This document shows, one piece after another, positions 32,616 through 44,352 of a DNA stretch of 64,000 nucleotides. Every line of letters begins with the position of its first letter. Within the stretch, counting starts at the first letter, position 1. The notes under the pieces were generated by a model that was given only the letters and a program-made list of their open reading frames with translations, did no database searches and was not told the origin of the DNA. A program made the translations under genes and the position numbers. The stretch comes from Prorocentrum cordatum (taxonomy: Eukaryota; Sar; Dinophyceae; Prorocentrales; Prorocentraceae), in assembly GCA_963575745.1 (NCBI GenBank), contig CAUYUJ010017849.1:224650-288649 (forward strand). The letters are read 5' to 3'.

Positions 32616-34680
32616 CAGGGTTTCGCGAGGCGTTGGGGAGTCCATTGTGGCACAGTATGGCTCCAAGATGGGTCCAGGTAACACCAGATGGCCTCCAAGA
32701 TGCCACAGTGTAGCCCAATATGGTCCCAATATCGCAGCAGTCCGCACCATGTTACGCTTTATGCTTCTCACTATGGCCTAAAGAGTGCCCCCAAGTTTTC
32801 AAGAGGGCTAAAAGAGAGCACCAATGGTATCCGAAGAAGGTCCCAGATGCCCTAAATGCGCTGCCAAGAGGCTCTCAGATCGAGCGACCCGAGCAGGCAG
32901 TTATGGTCGACTCCTGGGTCTGCTCAGGCTGATCCCGAGCTTCGGCTTGACGGCTACCCTCCTCTGTGTTCTACTAGACGCTGGTCGGAAGAAGTGGGTA
33001 GAAACATGAAGTAGGAAGGCGCTGGAAGTGGGTTGGCTTCCGCCCGCCCCCCGAGGAGGAGGGAAGAAGGAAACGAGCCGATCCTTGGAGTAGGAAGGCG
33101 CCAAAAGTAGACTTGGGATCTGGGAGCCCAGAACTACCTGCTTTCAACGACCGGCGTGTATTTGTTCCTAAGCTATTATGATCTAGGCAACTTGCCTGAG
33201 CAGTTCCTGGTGGGGACGCGCAGCGCGTCAATCGTTTCGGAGGGACAGTTGGTGGGCCGCGTCGCCTGTCCGTTGCATCGACCAGCTGAGGTCAACAATA
33301 AAGCCATTTGTCCACTCGGACTTTGCAGCAATGCTGGACTAAAGGGGGCGCAGCACCATTGATAAAAAACTGAGCACACTCGCCCCATCCTGCAACAACT
33401 GCTGCGAAATCACTCTTCTCGACCTAGTCGCTGCAACGTCGTTACATCCGCTCTGTCCCGCTATCCACCCCGCTGACCTCCACCAACGCTCCACCTCTGC
33501 TTGTCTCCAAAGCTCCTGATCGTCCCCACAGTCATCAGTACTCCTGATAGTTCCCACAGTCTCCCTTCGTACGTACTCCTCTCCCTCCTTCCTCCCTTAG
33601 TCTATCAGTTCTCCCTCCATCGGTCCCCAGGTCTCCCCTTCCTCCATGAGTACTCCCGATCGTCCCCACAACCCCCGATGCCTCCTCTCCGATCTGCGCA
33701 CGGCGCGGGCCGGTCTCTCGCTCCGCGGTGGGTTGCCAGGGGCATCGGGCACCCAAGCTTCTGCTCGACTGTCTTGGCGTCGTCGTCACTGCCAGAATTT
33801 CGCGCATGTGGCCGACGTATCAACAGGAGCTGCGAGGCGGGAACCACCGCAAGTCGTGGTCAGCATCTGCAGGGCTCGCGCGTCGGCGGGATGCTGACCA
33901 AGCGAATTGCAATGACAGGCACGCGCGCAACAACGTCGACGCACACTATCAAGACAACCGCTCACCATCACCCGGGTCCGCGCCCGTGCAAGCGGCGCGA
34001 CAATCCAATACCAGGAACAGCGGGTTGTGAGAGGGAGGGGGGAAGACAAGGACACGCAGGGGGGGAGGACGTAGACAGGCAGAAGCAGCAGAACAGGGAA
34101 GACGGTGAATAGTGGGATGGGGCAGAGGAGGAGGCCGAGGAGGAGGACGACGAAGAGGGAGGAGGACAGGACCTGACAATAACACGTGCGAACCAACGTT
34201 TAGCAGTAGCGGCCGAGGCCCGTGGCCATCCGTAACCGTGGACCATCGAACGGCTCTCTGTTGCGCGCACAGCGCCCACCAGCGGCTACCGCTTAACGGG
34301 CGGCCTTCCCATGCCGACAGCGGGACGGCTCTGGGGGAACCATGCCACCTGCGTGCCATTGGCACCATTTCTCCCACCAGTTTCGGAGGGAGGGGGAGAC
34401 AGCGGCGGGAAGGAACGAGGTAACTCCCTGGGTCGCAAAAAACATCTGGCCTTCGAATCGCATGGATCTACTGCTACGACGGTAAGCCAAGATTCTGGCG
34501 CGCGCTGCAGGGATCTCTAGCACTCGGTTGGCGGGATGGCGCTGTCGGCTTTGGTTTGTCGAGCCCCTGATCCCCTACTATGTCGTTCCAGTTCGCATGC
34601 TGGCCGCCACTTCCCCTCGCAGAGTGGGACGTGCGGAGAAGCCAGAAGTATGTCATGATTCCTATCATATGACACGTTTC
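32616..34680. other. No firm gene; weak repeats
   Basis: Short K-type phrases (ccaagatgggtcc, ccaagaggctctc) at 32660-32880. agtaggaaggcgc occurs twice at 33010-33105. Tandem cctgat(c/a)gt(c/t)cccacag units lie at 33510-33680. Medium-length frames show no domain. Confidence 0.35.
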
Positions 34681-35069
34681 ATCCAAATCCTCTTATTCCT
34701 CCTGCTCCTCCTCCTGATCATCCAGGTTCCGCTAACTCGTCCTCCACATCATCCCCCTCCTTCTGCCCGTCCTCCTAGTCTTCTTCCTCGTGCCGCCCCT
34801 GCTCCTCCTGCTCGTTCGCATTATCATCATCCTTCTCCTCCTCCTTCTTCATCCTCTGGTCCTCCTCCCCATTGATTTGAACAGCCGCGAGGCCGCCTCA
34901 GTGGCTCGCTGAACTCATTGATAACTTCTGCCTCCTTGTCGTTGTCGTCCTCGCCCTCCTGCTCATCCTCCTCCACGTCCTCCTCTGCCATCCCTTCTTT
35001 TAGATAACTCTTCCCTGCTATACCCACAAACGTTCTCAGCAGAGCGGGCTGGGCGTTTTGCCTGAGACC
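34681..35069. other. Pyrimidine-rich, no gene
   Basis: CCTCCT- and TCCTCC-rich sequence at 34690-34870 and 34920-35000. The frames are Pro/Ser- or Glu-rich. Confidence 0.45.
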
Positions 35070-35490
35070 CCCTCACCAAGTATGACACTGAAGCTTGAAA
35101 TTAGCAAAAATTTCACGGATTGAACCAAGGTGGTTTTCAAACTGTTGCTCTTGCCGTGGCGCCGCGCACATTCGTCTCAAACGTTTGCGGTCGTTACAAG
35201 GCTAATTCACAAGTCCGTTTCAATCAGTTGCTCTCGCCTTCGCGTCGAGCGCAGTCGTCAGTAACGCTTGTGACAAGGATGGAGGGGGAATCCGTTTCAA
35301 CATGTGTTCCCCGTAGCGTCGCGAACATTCACTTTAAAATGTTTGCAGCGATTGCAGAGATGAATGGCGGTTCCTTTTCAAACATGGGTTATCGCCTCAA
35401 CGCCTCGCATACCTGTCTCATAATCTTGCAACAGCTACAAGGATGAAGGACGGTTCCTCTTGAAAATGGGGCTCTCGTTTACGACTTCAT
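35070..35490. repeat. Family F tandem array, reverse orientation
   Basis: Four degenerate units of about 85-90 bp containing (c)ggttccttttcaaacatgg-, ctc(t)cgcctt- and cattc(a/g)tttcaaa-type phrases. The left end (ttttgcctgagaccccctca, accaagtatgac) is the inverse of the terminus after the 57.6-kb array. Confidence 0.7.
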
Positions 35491-35875
35491 CGTTCTTCAT
35501 GGCCAGAATAGGAACTTGTGGAAGATTTACACAGGTGGGGTGCGATCCATTCTCGAAGCAAGGGTGTCGCTGGGCAGATCGTGAAACTGTAGTACCATAC
35601 CGTTTCGCAATCCGGATTGCGGGGTAGACAGTTGCATGGTCGCTCATTTTCAAAATGGGGCCCTCGCCTGGGTGGAAGGCCCTTCGGGTGCTGGTATTTT
35701 TCAGGGGGCGCGCTGCTCGCATTGAGCAGACATGCCTGTAGGGACTTATGGAGGGCTTACTCTGGTCATGCTCCTCCTTACTCCCCTTCTCCTCACTCGA
35801 GGTCACCGCGTCCAGCCAGTGGCCGTTCGCCAGGTGCGAACCATCGGGGCCCTCCTCGCTGTAGCTTCTGAATTT
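35491..35875. other. No supported feature
   Basis: Nothing recognised; one minus frame (35435-35881) stays open for 148 codons without a domain. Confidence 0.3.
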
Positions 35876-36092
35876 GAGCAAGGACCGACCGTCCTGGCAT
35901 TCGTATAGTCCTAGCAGGAACCCAAAAATGTTCCAAGAACAAAAACAATGTTCTTAGAACATTAACCCGATGTGTGAAACCAAGACAGTCTCAACCAAAC
36001 ATGCCCTAACAACATTTCTTGGAAACCACAAAAAGTTCTTAGAACATTGTTTGGTGGGGCTATAGGCGAGCCAGGACGCTTCGCCACTGCTC
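35876..36092. mobile_element. Family C element followed by the empty insertion site of the 18.2-kb element
   Basis: The head gagcaaggaccgaccgtcct, several gttcttagaacatt dyads, then attgtttggtggggctatag and the shared gcgagccaggacgcttcgcc end. gggctataggcgag at 36056-36069 equals the two flanks of the TIR element at 18204-19256 joined over one TA. Confidence 0.75.
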
Positions 36093-36603
36093 GATTGATG
36101 TTGCAGATCCATGTCTGCAAGGCTGAACGACTGACGCCTGACAGACACATAATTGTTGTCCCCAGTGCTGGCCTACTACCCCTCAGGATCAGAACCAGAT
36201 TGCGATCAAGGCCGGCTACTCAATGTCTGATGCGCCGCCCGCTAAGCCCGTGGCACAAAACTTGCGGAGAACACGCCTGCCGTGAAGGAACCTTCGGGAG
36301 CCGCTTTCTTCTATGACCGCTCCCCGCGCTGCTGGCCATCATGGATGTCGATTCGTGGCGCGGCTGCTGGACGAAGGATCGCTCTGCCGACCCTCCCACT
36401 CTACTCTTGCCAAAGATGCCAAAAGCGTCAGTGCGTGTCGCGCTGCGGCGTCGACCCTCGGAATATTGCTTCCAACCCTGCTCAGTCAGAGACATCCTGA
36501 CTCAGGCCGCTGAGCAATGCGATCCGAAATGTGCCACGCCCCCGAACCAGACTGTGGAGGTGCTGCTGGGCCGCTGTCTTTGTAGTGTCTCTTGGCATCT
36601 CTC
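36093..36603. other. No firm gene
   Basis: Overlapping frames on both strands (36313-36513 plus, 36220-36495 minus). Neither has a recognisable domain. Confidence 0.3.
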
Positions 36604-36617
36604 CCTCTTTTTGTTTG

Positions 36618-36648
<31 letters not shown>

Positions 36649-36700
36649 CCTCTCTCTCTGTGTAGATCTGTATGTATACAGATAGATAGATAGATTCCCC
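36604..36700. repeat. (TC)n and (GATA)n microsatellites
   Basis: tctctctc run at 36618-36660 and agatagatagatag at 36681-36695. Confidence 0.9.
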
Positions 36701-36789
36701 AAACAATGCTTGCACCTAGGGGCTCCTACTTCTCTTGAAGGAACTGTGCCGCGTGGCCGGTTTGGCGGCTGTGGCCGCCGTCGCGGCCC

Positions 36790-37140
36790 CGTCGCCGCCC
36801 GTCGTCTGGGCCGTGTGGCCTGTCTGACGGCTATGTGGCGGCCGTCGCCGCCACGTCGCCGCCTCGTCGCCGCCCGTCGTCTGGGCCGTGTGGTCGGTCC
36901 GGCGGCTATGTGGCCGCCGTCGCCGCCACGTCGCCGCCTCGTCGCCGCCCGTCGTCTGGGCTGGTTTGTCTGTCTGACGGCTATGTCCTCGCCGTCGCCG
37001 CCCCGCCGAATGTAATATCGTGATCTGTGCTAGTCTGTAGTAGAGTGTTGCTGCCGTCGCCACCTCGTCGCCGCCCGTCGTCTGGGCCTGTTTTTCGGTC
37101 GCCGCGTTAGTTGCCGCCGTCGCCGCCCCGTCGCGCCCCC
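36790..37140. repeat. 75-bp tandem repeat of GTCGCCGCC type
   Basis: Units running from gccgtgtgg through gacggctatgtgg and gccgtcgccgccacgtcgcc to cccgtcgtctgg recur with a period near 75 bp (about 36810, 36886, 36960), then decay to 37140. Confidence 0.85.
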
Positions 37141-37149
37141 CACGCATAT

Positions 37150-37265
37150 GGCATGACATAGATTGCACAACGTAGAATGCACAACATGAGTTTCACCACA
37201 TTGATTGGGCCACGTAGATTGCGCACCAAATAGAGCGCACCACACTGATTGCACCACATGCATTT
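37150..37265. repeat. ~16-bp satellite N (TTGCACCACATAGA), block 1
   Basis: attgcacaacgtagaatgca and caccacattgattg-type units. Further blocks lie at 38520-38615, 40010-40395 and 40620-40980. Confidence 0.85.
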
Positions 37266-37469
37266 TCCTTTACAAAGAAACGACTAGACTCTACTCCCCC
37301 CGGACTTATCTGTTCCCCCTTTCGGGTATGTAAATCATATATGATTCTGACCACTCGTCCATCCTAAATATGAAATCGTATCATCCCAGCCAGGCCGGGT
37401 TCCCCCCCCTGAGGTTCCCTGGTAAAAAAAAGCACTATGCGGTGACATGTTTGTTCTAACATCGCACTT

Positions 37470-38500
37470 TTTTCACGAACCCTTTGCAACAAATAGGACG
37501 AAGTGCACACGCGCGCGTCGTCGCGCGCGCATGCCGAAATCCTTCAAAAACCCTCGGTGCTGGAAGGATTTCGCAATCGAGTTTCCAAAAAACATACAAA
37601 AACACAGGGTTTCGCAACACTGTTTTGCTAAGCAAGCTTCCGCGCGAGCTCTTGCGAAATCTTAAGAAAACATGTTTTTTTATTATTATTTTTTATTTTT
37701 GTTTCTTCTCTCACGATTTTCGCAACATGCTACCAAACGGGCTTCGCGCGCGCATGTCGAAATCTGTCGAACGCCCTTGCGCGTGTGCCGTCGCGAGAAT
37801 CCTGTGCAAAAAATAAGACGAAGTGCAGACGCGCGCGTCATTGCGGGCGTATGCCGAAAACCTTCAAAACCCATCGGTTTCGGAAGGATTTCAAAATCGT
37901 GCGTCCAAGAAACCTACAAAAACCCTAGGTTTCGCAACACGGGTTTTCAACAAAAGCGTGCGCGCGCGCTCTTGCGTCGTCGTCGTCGTCGTCGCCGTCC
38001 TTCCTCCTCCCACGTCGTCGTCGTCGTCGTCGCCTACGTCGTCCTCTGTCTTTTCTCGTGTTCGTCGTCGTCGCCCTCTTTGGCGTCGTGGTCGTTTCCG
38101 TCGTCGTTGTCGCCGTGGTCGTCCTTCCTCCTCCTCCCACGTCGTCGTCGTCGTCGTTGTCGTCGTCGTCTTCCCTCCTCCCTCGTCGTTGTCGACGTCG
38201 GCGTCGCCGTCCTTCCTCCTTCGTCGTCGTTCGCGTCGTCGCTGTCCTCCCTCCTCCCTCGTCGTTGTCGTCGTTGTCGTCGTTGTCGCCGTCGTCGTCT
38301 TTCCTCCTCCCTCGTCGTCGCCTTCGTTGGCGTCGTCGTCGTCGTCTTCGTCGTCGTCGTCGGCGGCCTCGTCGTCGTCGAAGTCGTCGGAGACGTCGTC
38401 GCTGTCGTCGTCGTCGTCGTCGGTGTCGTCGTAGTCGGTCTTAAGAGGTTTTGCAAACCAAGTTGCGGGTGGGAGGGTGGGATGTTTGCGCGAGCAGTGG
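37470..38500. repeat. Segmental duplication, copy 1
   Basis: Two related ~190-bp units (each with acgaagtgca(c/g)acgcgcg, atgccgaaa(a/t)ccttcaaaa and gtttcgcaacac) lead through agctcttgcg into a GTC triplet array. The copy closes with ttaagaggttttgcaaacca and gttgcgggtgggagggtggg. Order and ends match 38750-39983. Confidence 0.9.
37975..38440. repeat. (GTC)n / (TCG)n array 1
   Basis: GTC triplets interspersed with cttcctcctccc phrases. All frames stay open and give Val, Ser or Arg runs, and Asp or Thr runs on the minus strand. Confidence 0.97.
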
Positions 38501-38749
38501 GGACAGCTTCAAGTTGAGCAAGTGATTGATTGCACCACATTGGCCGCACTGCATAGATAACATATCAAAGATGGCACACCATATGCTGCACATCATTGGT
38601 TGCACAACGCCCCCAAGAATTAACGATACGTCTTTCCGACTCGCAATTTACATATGATTCTGCCCCATCGTCCATCCTAAATATGGAGCCGTGCTACCCC
38701 AGCCAAACATGTATCCCCCCCCGCCATCCCCTGCAACAACTGCTATGCG

Positions 38750-39983
38750 CGCACTCTCGTGTATCACAAATCGTACGTTTTCAATAATCCTTGCAACCAA
38801 ATGACAAAGTGCACACGCGCGCGTCGTCGTGCGCGCATGCCAAAATCCTTCAAAATCCGTCGGTTTCGGAGGCGTTTCAAAATCGAGTTCCCAAATAACA
38901 TACAAAAGCACAGGGTTTCGCAACACTGATATTCTCAAAATCTTACGCGCGCGGTCTTGCGAGATCTTGGGGTAACCATTGATTCTTCTAGATTTTCAAA
39001 ACGAACAAACTACCAAACGGGCTTCGCGTGCGCGCATGTCGAAATCATTCGAACGCCCTTTGCGCGCGTGCCGTCGCGAGAACCCTTCGTAAAAAACACA
39101 ACGAAGTGCACACGCGCACGTCGTCGCGCGCGCATGCTGGAATCCTTCAAAAACCTTTGGTTCCAGAAGGATTTCAAAATCGTGTCCAAAAAAATACAAA
39201 CACACAAGGTTTTGCAGCACGGATGATCAACAAAAGCGTGCGCGCGAGCTCTTGCGTCGTCGTCCTCGTCGTCGCCATCCTCCCTCCTCCCTCGTCGTCG
39301 TCGTCGTCGCCGTCGTCGTCCTCTGTCTTTCCTCGTCGTCGTCGTCTTGGCGTCGTCGTCGTTTCCGTCGTCGTTGTCGCCATGGCCGCCATTCCTCTTC
39401 CCTCGACGTCGTCGTCCGTCGTCGGCGCCTCGTCGTCGTCCCTCCTATTTCGTCGCCGTCGTCGTCGTCGTCGTCGTCGTCTTCCCTCCTCCCTCGTCGT
39501 TGTCGTCGTCGGCGTCGCCGTCCTCCCTCCTTCTTCGTCGTTCGCATCGTCGCCGTCCTCCCTCCTCCCTCGTCGTTGTCGTCGTTGTCGCCGTCGTCGT
39601 CCTCCCTCCTCCCTCGTCGTCGTCGTCGTCTTCGTTGGCGGCGTCGTCGTCGTCTTCGTCGTCGTCGTCGTCGGCGTCGTCATCGTCGTCGTCGTCGGCA
39701 TCGTCGTCGTCGTCGTCGTCGGCGCTGTCATCGCCGTCGTCGTCGTCGGCGGCGTCGTCGTCGTCGGTGGCGTCGTCGTCGTCGTCTTCGTTGTCGTCGT
39801 CGAAGTCGTTGGAGGCGTCGTCGGTGTCGTCGTAGTCGGTGTCGGCAGCGGCGTCGTCGTCGTCGCTGTCGCTGTCGTCGTCAACGTCGGTGTCAAATGT
39901 CATTTGGTACCTACCGTCACGGTCTTAAGAGGGCTTGCGACCAAGTTGCGGGTGGGAGGGTGGGATGTTTGCACGAGCAGTGG
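38750..39983. repeat. Segmental duplication, copy 2, with (GTC)n array 2 (39254-39895)
   Basis: Same architecture as copy 1: two ~190-bp units, a longer GTC array, then ttaagagggcttgcgaccaa and gttgcgggtgggagggtggg. The array-length difference explains most of the size gap. Confidence 0.9.
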
Positions 39984-40009
39984 AGAGGACAGCATCAAGA
40001 CAGTCAAAG

Positions 40010-40395
40010 TGATTTGCACCACATAGACTCACCCACATATGTTTCACAACGTAGATTGACTTCAGATGTCGCACCACATTGATTGCGATCCATGTAGGTC
40101 GCACAACATGTACTGCCCCATATTGGCTGCAACACAGAGATTGTACAGTCTAGATGGCACCACATAGGTTGCACACCATACGTTGCACAATATACATTGC
40201 ATAACGTAGAGTGCCCCCAAACAGATTGCACCGCAGAGGCTGCGTCACACATACTGTGCAACATCGATGACACACCATCTATTGCCCCACGTGAACTGCA
40301 CGACGCAGATTGAACAGCACACATTCCACAGTAACAGAACTATGTTGCACGACATCGATTGCACTACCTAGGTTGCTCCACATATGTTGCACACC
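40010..40395. repeat. ~16-bp satellite N, block 3
   Basis: tgcaccacatagactcaccc, cacaacgtagattg and ttgcacaacatgtac-type units over about 380 bp. Confidence 0.9.
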
Positions 40396-41030
40396 TAGTA
40401 CGCTAGAAACACACTGTTTGGGGGCCACGCTGCCTGCCACCCGTATATTTCTCAAGCAACGCTTGCACCTGGGGGTTCTTACCCTTCTTCTAGGGAGCTG
40501 GGCCTGCGGGCCGCTCTGGCCGCCATGTAGCCGCCGTCGCCGCCTCGTCGCCGCTTCGCATTGCTTTGCATTGCTGTGCGTTGCTTTGTATAGCTTGGCA
40601 TTGCTCTGAGTTTCTTTGCACGCCACGTCGCTTACAACTCACATTGCATCGCCTAGGCTGCACGAGATAGCCTGCACCAGACAGGTTGCACCTCATAGCT
40701 TGCACCATATCGATTGCACCACCTCGGTTGCACCATATATATATATATATATGTAGTACCGCATACCGTACACGACCTAGAGTGCACCACATATATGTAG
40801 CACTACGTAGCTTGCATCACGTAGCTCATAACACATGCATTGCACCACATAGTTTGTTCCACCAATATAGCACCACATCAATTGTGCCGAATAGCTTGCA
40901 CCGCGCAATTGGCACACCACATACTGCAATACCTAGATGGCACTGCATAGCTTGCACCACATATACTGCAACCGTATAGGATGCTAGAAGACACTGTTTG
41001 GTGCCCACGCTGTCTAACATATGTATAAAC
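40396..41030. repeat. Duplicated 50-bp phrase, GTCGCC and GCATTGCTTT repeats, satellite N block 4
   Basis: cgctagaaacacactgtttg and gccacgctg (40398-40440) recur near 40983-41015. gcttgcacctgggggttctt at 40463 matches gcttgcacctaggggctcct at 36708. 40500-40615 carries a GTCGCC and a gcattgctttgcattgct run. 40620-40980 is satellite N with a short TA run (40737-40751). Confidence 0.85.
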
Positions 41031-41220
41031 GTCTGCCTCCCTCTCTCTCTCTCTCCCTCTCTCCCTCTCTGACACTACCGTTTTCTGCCTCTCTGTCTTC
41101 CTCTCTCTCCCTCTTTCTCTCTAACTCTCTTGTCTCTCTCTCTCTCTCTCTCTCTCCCCTGCGCACCTCTCTCTCGCTCTCTCTTTCTCACGTTTTTTTT
41201 TTTTTTTTTTTGTTTTTTTT
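41031..41220. repeat. (TC)n and poly-T
   Basis: tctctc runs to about 41190, then two T runs broken by one G. Confidence 0.95.
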
Positions 41221-42470
41221 CCCTACCTAGGCTCTGCCTAGAAGGGTTCTTACTCTCTAGCTTAAAGGGGCCGGGCAGTGGAAAGCGCCCCGGGCGGTTC
41301 CCCCAGTCCCCGCCCCGCGGTTCCCCCAGTCGCGCCCCCTTAGCTTGGCTTAGCTTATCTCGTCTTAGCTTAGCTTGGCTTAGCTTAGCTTGGCTTGGCT
41401 TAGCTTAGCTTAGCTTGGCTTACCTTAGCTTAGCTTAGCTTAGCCTAATGTAGCTTAGCTTAGCGTAGCATAGCATAGCATGGCATAGCATAGCATCACA
41501 TAGCACAGTATTGCATATCATAGCTTAGCATAGCTTAGCATGGCGCCCCCTTAGCTTGGCTTAGCTTATCTCGTCTTAGCTTAGCTTGGCTTATTTTAGC
41601 TTAGCTTTGGCTTAGCTTGGGCCTAACATTAGCTTAGCTTTAGCTTAGCTTTAACTTAGCTTCAACTTAGCTGTAGCTTAGCTTTAGCTTAGCTTTAGCT
41701 TAGCGTCAGCTTAGCTTCAGCTTAGCTTTAGCTTAGCTTTAATTTAGCTTTAGCTTAGCTTTAGCTTAGCTTCAGCTCAGCTTTAGCTTAGCTTTAGCTC
41801 AGCTTTAGCTTGGCTTTGGCGCTAGCTTAGCTTAAGGCTTTAGCTTAGCTTTAGCTTAGCTTTAGCTTAGCTTTAGCTTAGATTTACAGTTACTAATGCT
41901 GCTTTCCTAGGGGCTCCAACTCCTAGGTAGGGTCGCACTGGGATAATTTTTCCCTACCTAGGCTCTGCCTAGAAGGGTTCTTACTCTCTAGCTTAAAGGG
42001 GCCGGGCAGTGGGAAGCGCCCTGGGCGGTTCCCCCAGTCCCCGCCCCGCGGTTCCCCCAGTCCCCTGGGAGCTTTAGCTTTAGCTTTAGCTTTAGCTTTA
42101 GCTTAGCTTTAGCTTAGCTTTAGCTTAGCTTTAGCTTAGCTTTAGCTTAACTTTAGCTTAGCTTTAGCTTTAGCTTAGCTTTAGCTTAGCTTTAGCTTAG
42201 CTTTAGCTTAGCTTTAGCTTAGCTTTAGCTTAGCTTTAGTTTAGCGTTGGCTTAGCGTTGGCTTAGCTTTAGCTTAGCTTCAGCTTAGCGTTTAGCTGTA
42301 GCTCAGCTGTAGCTCAGCTTTAGCTCAGCTTTAGTTTAGCTTTAGCTTAGCTTTAGCTTAGCTTTAGCTTAGCTGTAGCTTATCTGTAGCTTAGCTTTAG
42401 CTTAGCTTTACTGTTACTACTAATGCTGCTTTCCTAGGGGCTCCAACTCCTAGGTAGGGTCGCACTGGGA
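41221..42470. repeat. Two tandem units of a TTTAGCTTAG satellite with inverted ends
   Basis: Unit 1 (41221-41944) and unit 2 (41952-42470) both start ccctacctaggctctgccta and end cctaggtagggtcgcactgg ga. The ccctacctagg start is the inverse of the cctaggtaggg end. A nearly identical 110-bp head (with ggcggttcccccagtccccg) follows each start. The interior is (t)ttagcttagc satellite whose copy number differs. Unit 1 also repeats a 53-bp cgcccccttagcttggctta phrase (41332 and 41544). Confidence 0.92.
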
Positions 42471-42610
42471 TTTTTTTTCTCTCTCTCTCTCTCTCTCTCT
42501 TCCTTCTCTATACATACATATATTTGTACACGTATACACGAATCCCTATCTCTCTCCCTCTCCCGCTCCCTACCCTTCTCTTTCACACTCTCTCTCCCCT
42601 GCCACTTCTC
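42471..42610. repeat. (TC)n tract
   Basis: T run, tctctc run and CT-rich sequence. Confidence 0.9.
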
Positions 42611-42729
42611 TTGGCTGGTTGCCATCAGGGCACTCGCGTCGCCGAGGTGCCTTTCCCTCGGGCAAGTGTGTCCGAGACCCTGCCGGTCACAAGTCGCTGT
42701 TGGACCCCCCCCCAAAACAAAAAGACACA

Positions 42730-43220
42730 GTGACACAGGCGGAGGGACCCAGCGGTCTCCAGGAGGTCCCCACGAGGCTCCGATATGCCCCACGAGCCTG
42801 ACACATCGCCCCACCAACTTGCCAAGATGGCCCCCATGTACCCTTCCCCCCGCGAGGGGCCCCAAGAGTTCAAATTCGCACATCACCTGGCTTTCAATAC
42901 CTTTCGGCAATCGCAAGTCTGGTCCCTAAGAGGCCAGCCTCGCGTCCCCAAGGCGGCCCTCATAGGCCTCAATCGGATTCCGAGATTGCCCAGGATGGCC
43001 CCGAGACCGCAATAATCAGATGGGCCTGTAGATTCATGTGGGCCCAGAGTGCTCCCAGAGGCCCTCCACAAGCTCCAAGGTAACCCTAAGACCGCCCAAT
43101 GCGCAACAATATAGTTGGAACTGGACCCCCAAGAAGCGCCAAGGTGCCCCCCCACACAAGATGGCCCCAGCTTGCCCCAGCAAGACGCCCCAAGAGGACG
43201 CGACATTGCTCAGAAGGGCA
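42730..43220. repeat. Family K array
   Basis: caagatggcccccatg, gccccaagagttc and aagacgccccaagag-type units, decaying on both sides. Confidence 0.6.
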
Positions 43221-43239
43221 ACATGTAGCCCCCAAGATG

Positions 43240-43290
43240 TCCTGATACGGCGGCGGGAGGGGGGGAGGGAGGGAGGGAGGGAGGGAGAGA
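43240..43290. repeat. (GGGA)n tract
   Basis: ggagggggggagggagggag-type purine run. Confidence 0.9.
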
Positions 43291-43520
43291 GGGAGCCCCT
43301 CAACTTACATTCCTCTGCCCTCACGGAACTGTATAAACGACCCCACGACCAGCATCCGCACGAACATGCGGACGACTGTCCAGCACGAGCCGAGACGGGG
43401 AGCGTAGCGGACACGTTCCTCGATCGGGTGCTGCCATCACCAGGCGCCCGCACAAAAGATCCGGGGTGGGCGGAGAAGCAGGGGCGACAGGAGCATGAGT
43501 GGAGCAGGCAGGGGGTAGAG

Positions 43521-43652
43521 CAGGGCTGGACCTAAACGTTGTTTTTCGTTTTGTTTGTCGTTTTGCTCCACCTGTTTTCCTGTACCTCCCTGCCAAAACG
43601 AAAAACAAAACACAGCCGAAGTCCAGCAAAACAGCGTTTAGGTCCAGCCCTG
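43521..43652. mobile_element. 132-bp MITE with 18-bp perfect inverted ends (family O)
   Basis: cagggctggacctaaacg (43521-43538) is perfectly inverted at 43635-43652. The inner halves are also roughly complementary (gtttttcgttttgtttgtcg against acgaaaaacaaaacac). No coding capacity. Confidence 0.9.
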
Positions 43653-44113
43653 GGGCAGAGTGAGGGGGAAAGATGCGGGGGGCAGGCGGGAAGATCAGCA
43701 CGGGGATGAGCGTGGCGGACGAGGGAAGGGGCGACGGGCATAGCCAGAATCACCCGTCGTTTGGGAACAGAAGAGGGCCCCAAGCCGGAATCCAAAACAA
43801 TTTCCAAATTGTTCCCAGCTCGCTTTCGTAACGCAATTTAGCCTCGCGTTGGTCCCTCTTGGGCCCATCTTGGCCTTTAAGATTGTTTCCTTTCGGCGGT
43901 CTCCGGCCAACTTAGGAATCGGATGAACCAAAACAGTCACCCCCAAACCAATTGGCCTTGGTCAATCTCGCAAAGCTGGGGCTGGGGGCCACCCGTGCTC
44001 CTCTCGCAGCCGCTTTTCGGATCCGTCTGCGACACCTTGTTCTGCGCGCAGTCTTCCACGCTGTATTGGACACGCTCTGGGGGCCCGTCCTGAAGATTCC
44101 AGAGCCAAGCTAG
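43653..44113. other. No supported feature
   Basis: G-rich start, then mixed sequence. Nothing recognised. Confidence 0.3.
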
Positions 44114-44352
44114 AGGCCTCCTAGATGGGGTCGGAGTAGATGGGGTCGGAGGATCGCGCCGCATCGCTGATACATCGACGATGCATCGGCGATGCATCGG
44201 CGATGCTTCGGCGATGCGTCGTCGACGTGAGCGATGCATCGGCGACGTCGACACGAAGCAGATCGGGCTCCACATCGAGCCGCATCGGCGATACACTGAC
44301 GACACGGCGCGATCCTCCGACCCCGTCTGCTCGGACCCCCTCTGGGAGGCCT
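44114..44352. mobile_element. Family B MITE, copy 2
   Basis: Same inverted ends as 27872-28079 (aggcctcctagatggggtcg / ctcggaccccctctgggagg cct) with a longer gatgcatcggc core. A long minus frame crosses it by chance. Confidence 0.9.

Noticed and set aside
36790-37140. Regular 75-bp repeats as a CRISPR or gene array
   Set aside because: The units are GTCGCC-based throughout with no unique spacers; a minisatellite.
39028-40082. 332- and 276-codon frames across the GTC array
   Set aside because: Triplet array read as Val, Ser or Arg runs.
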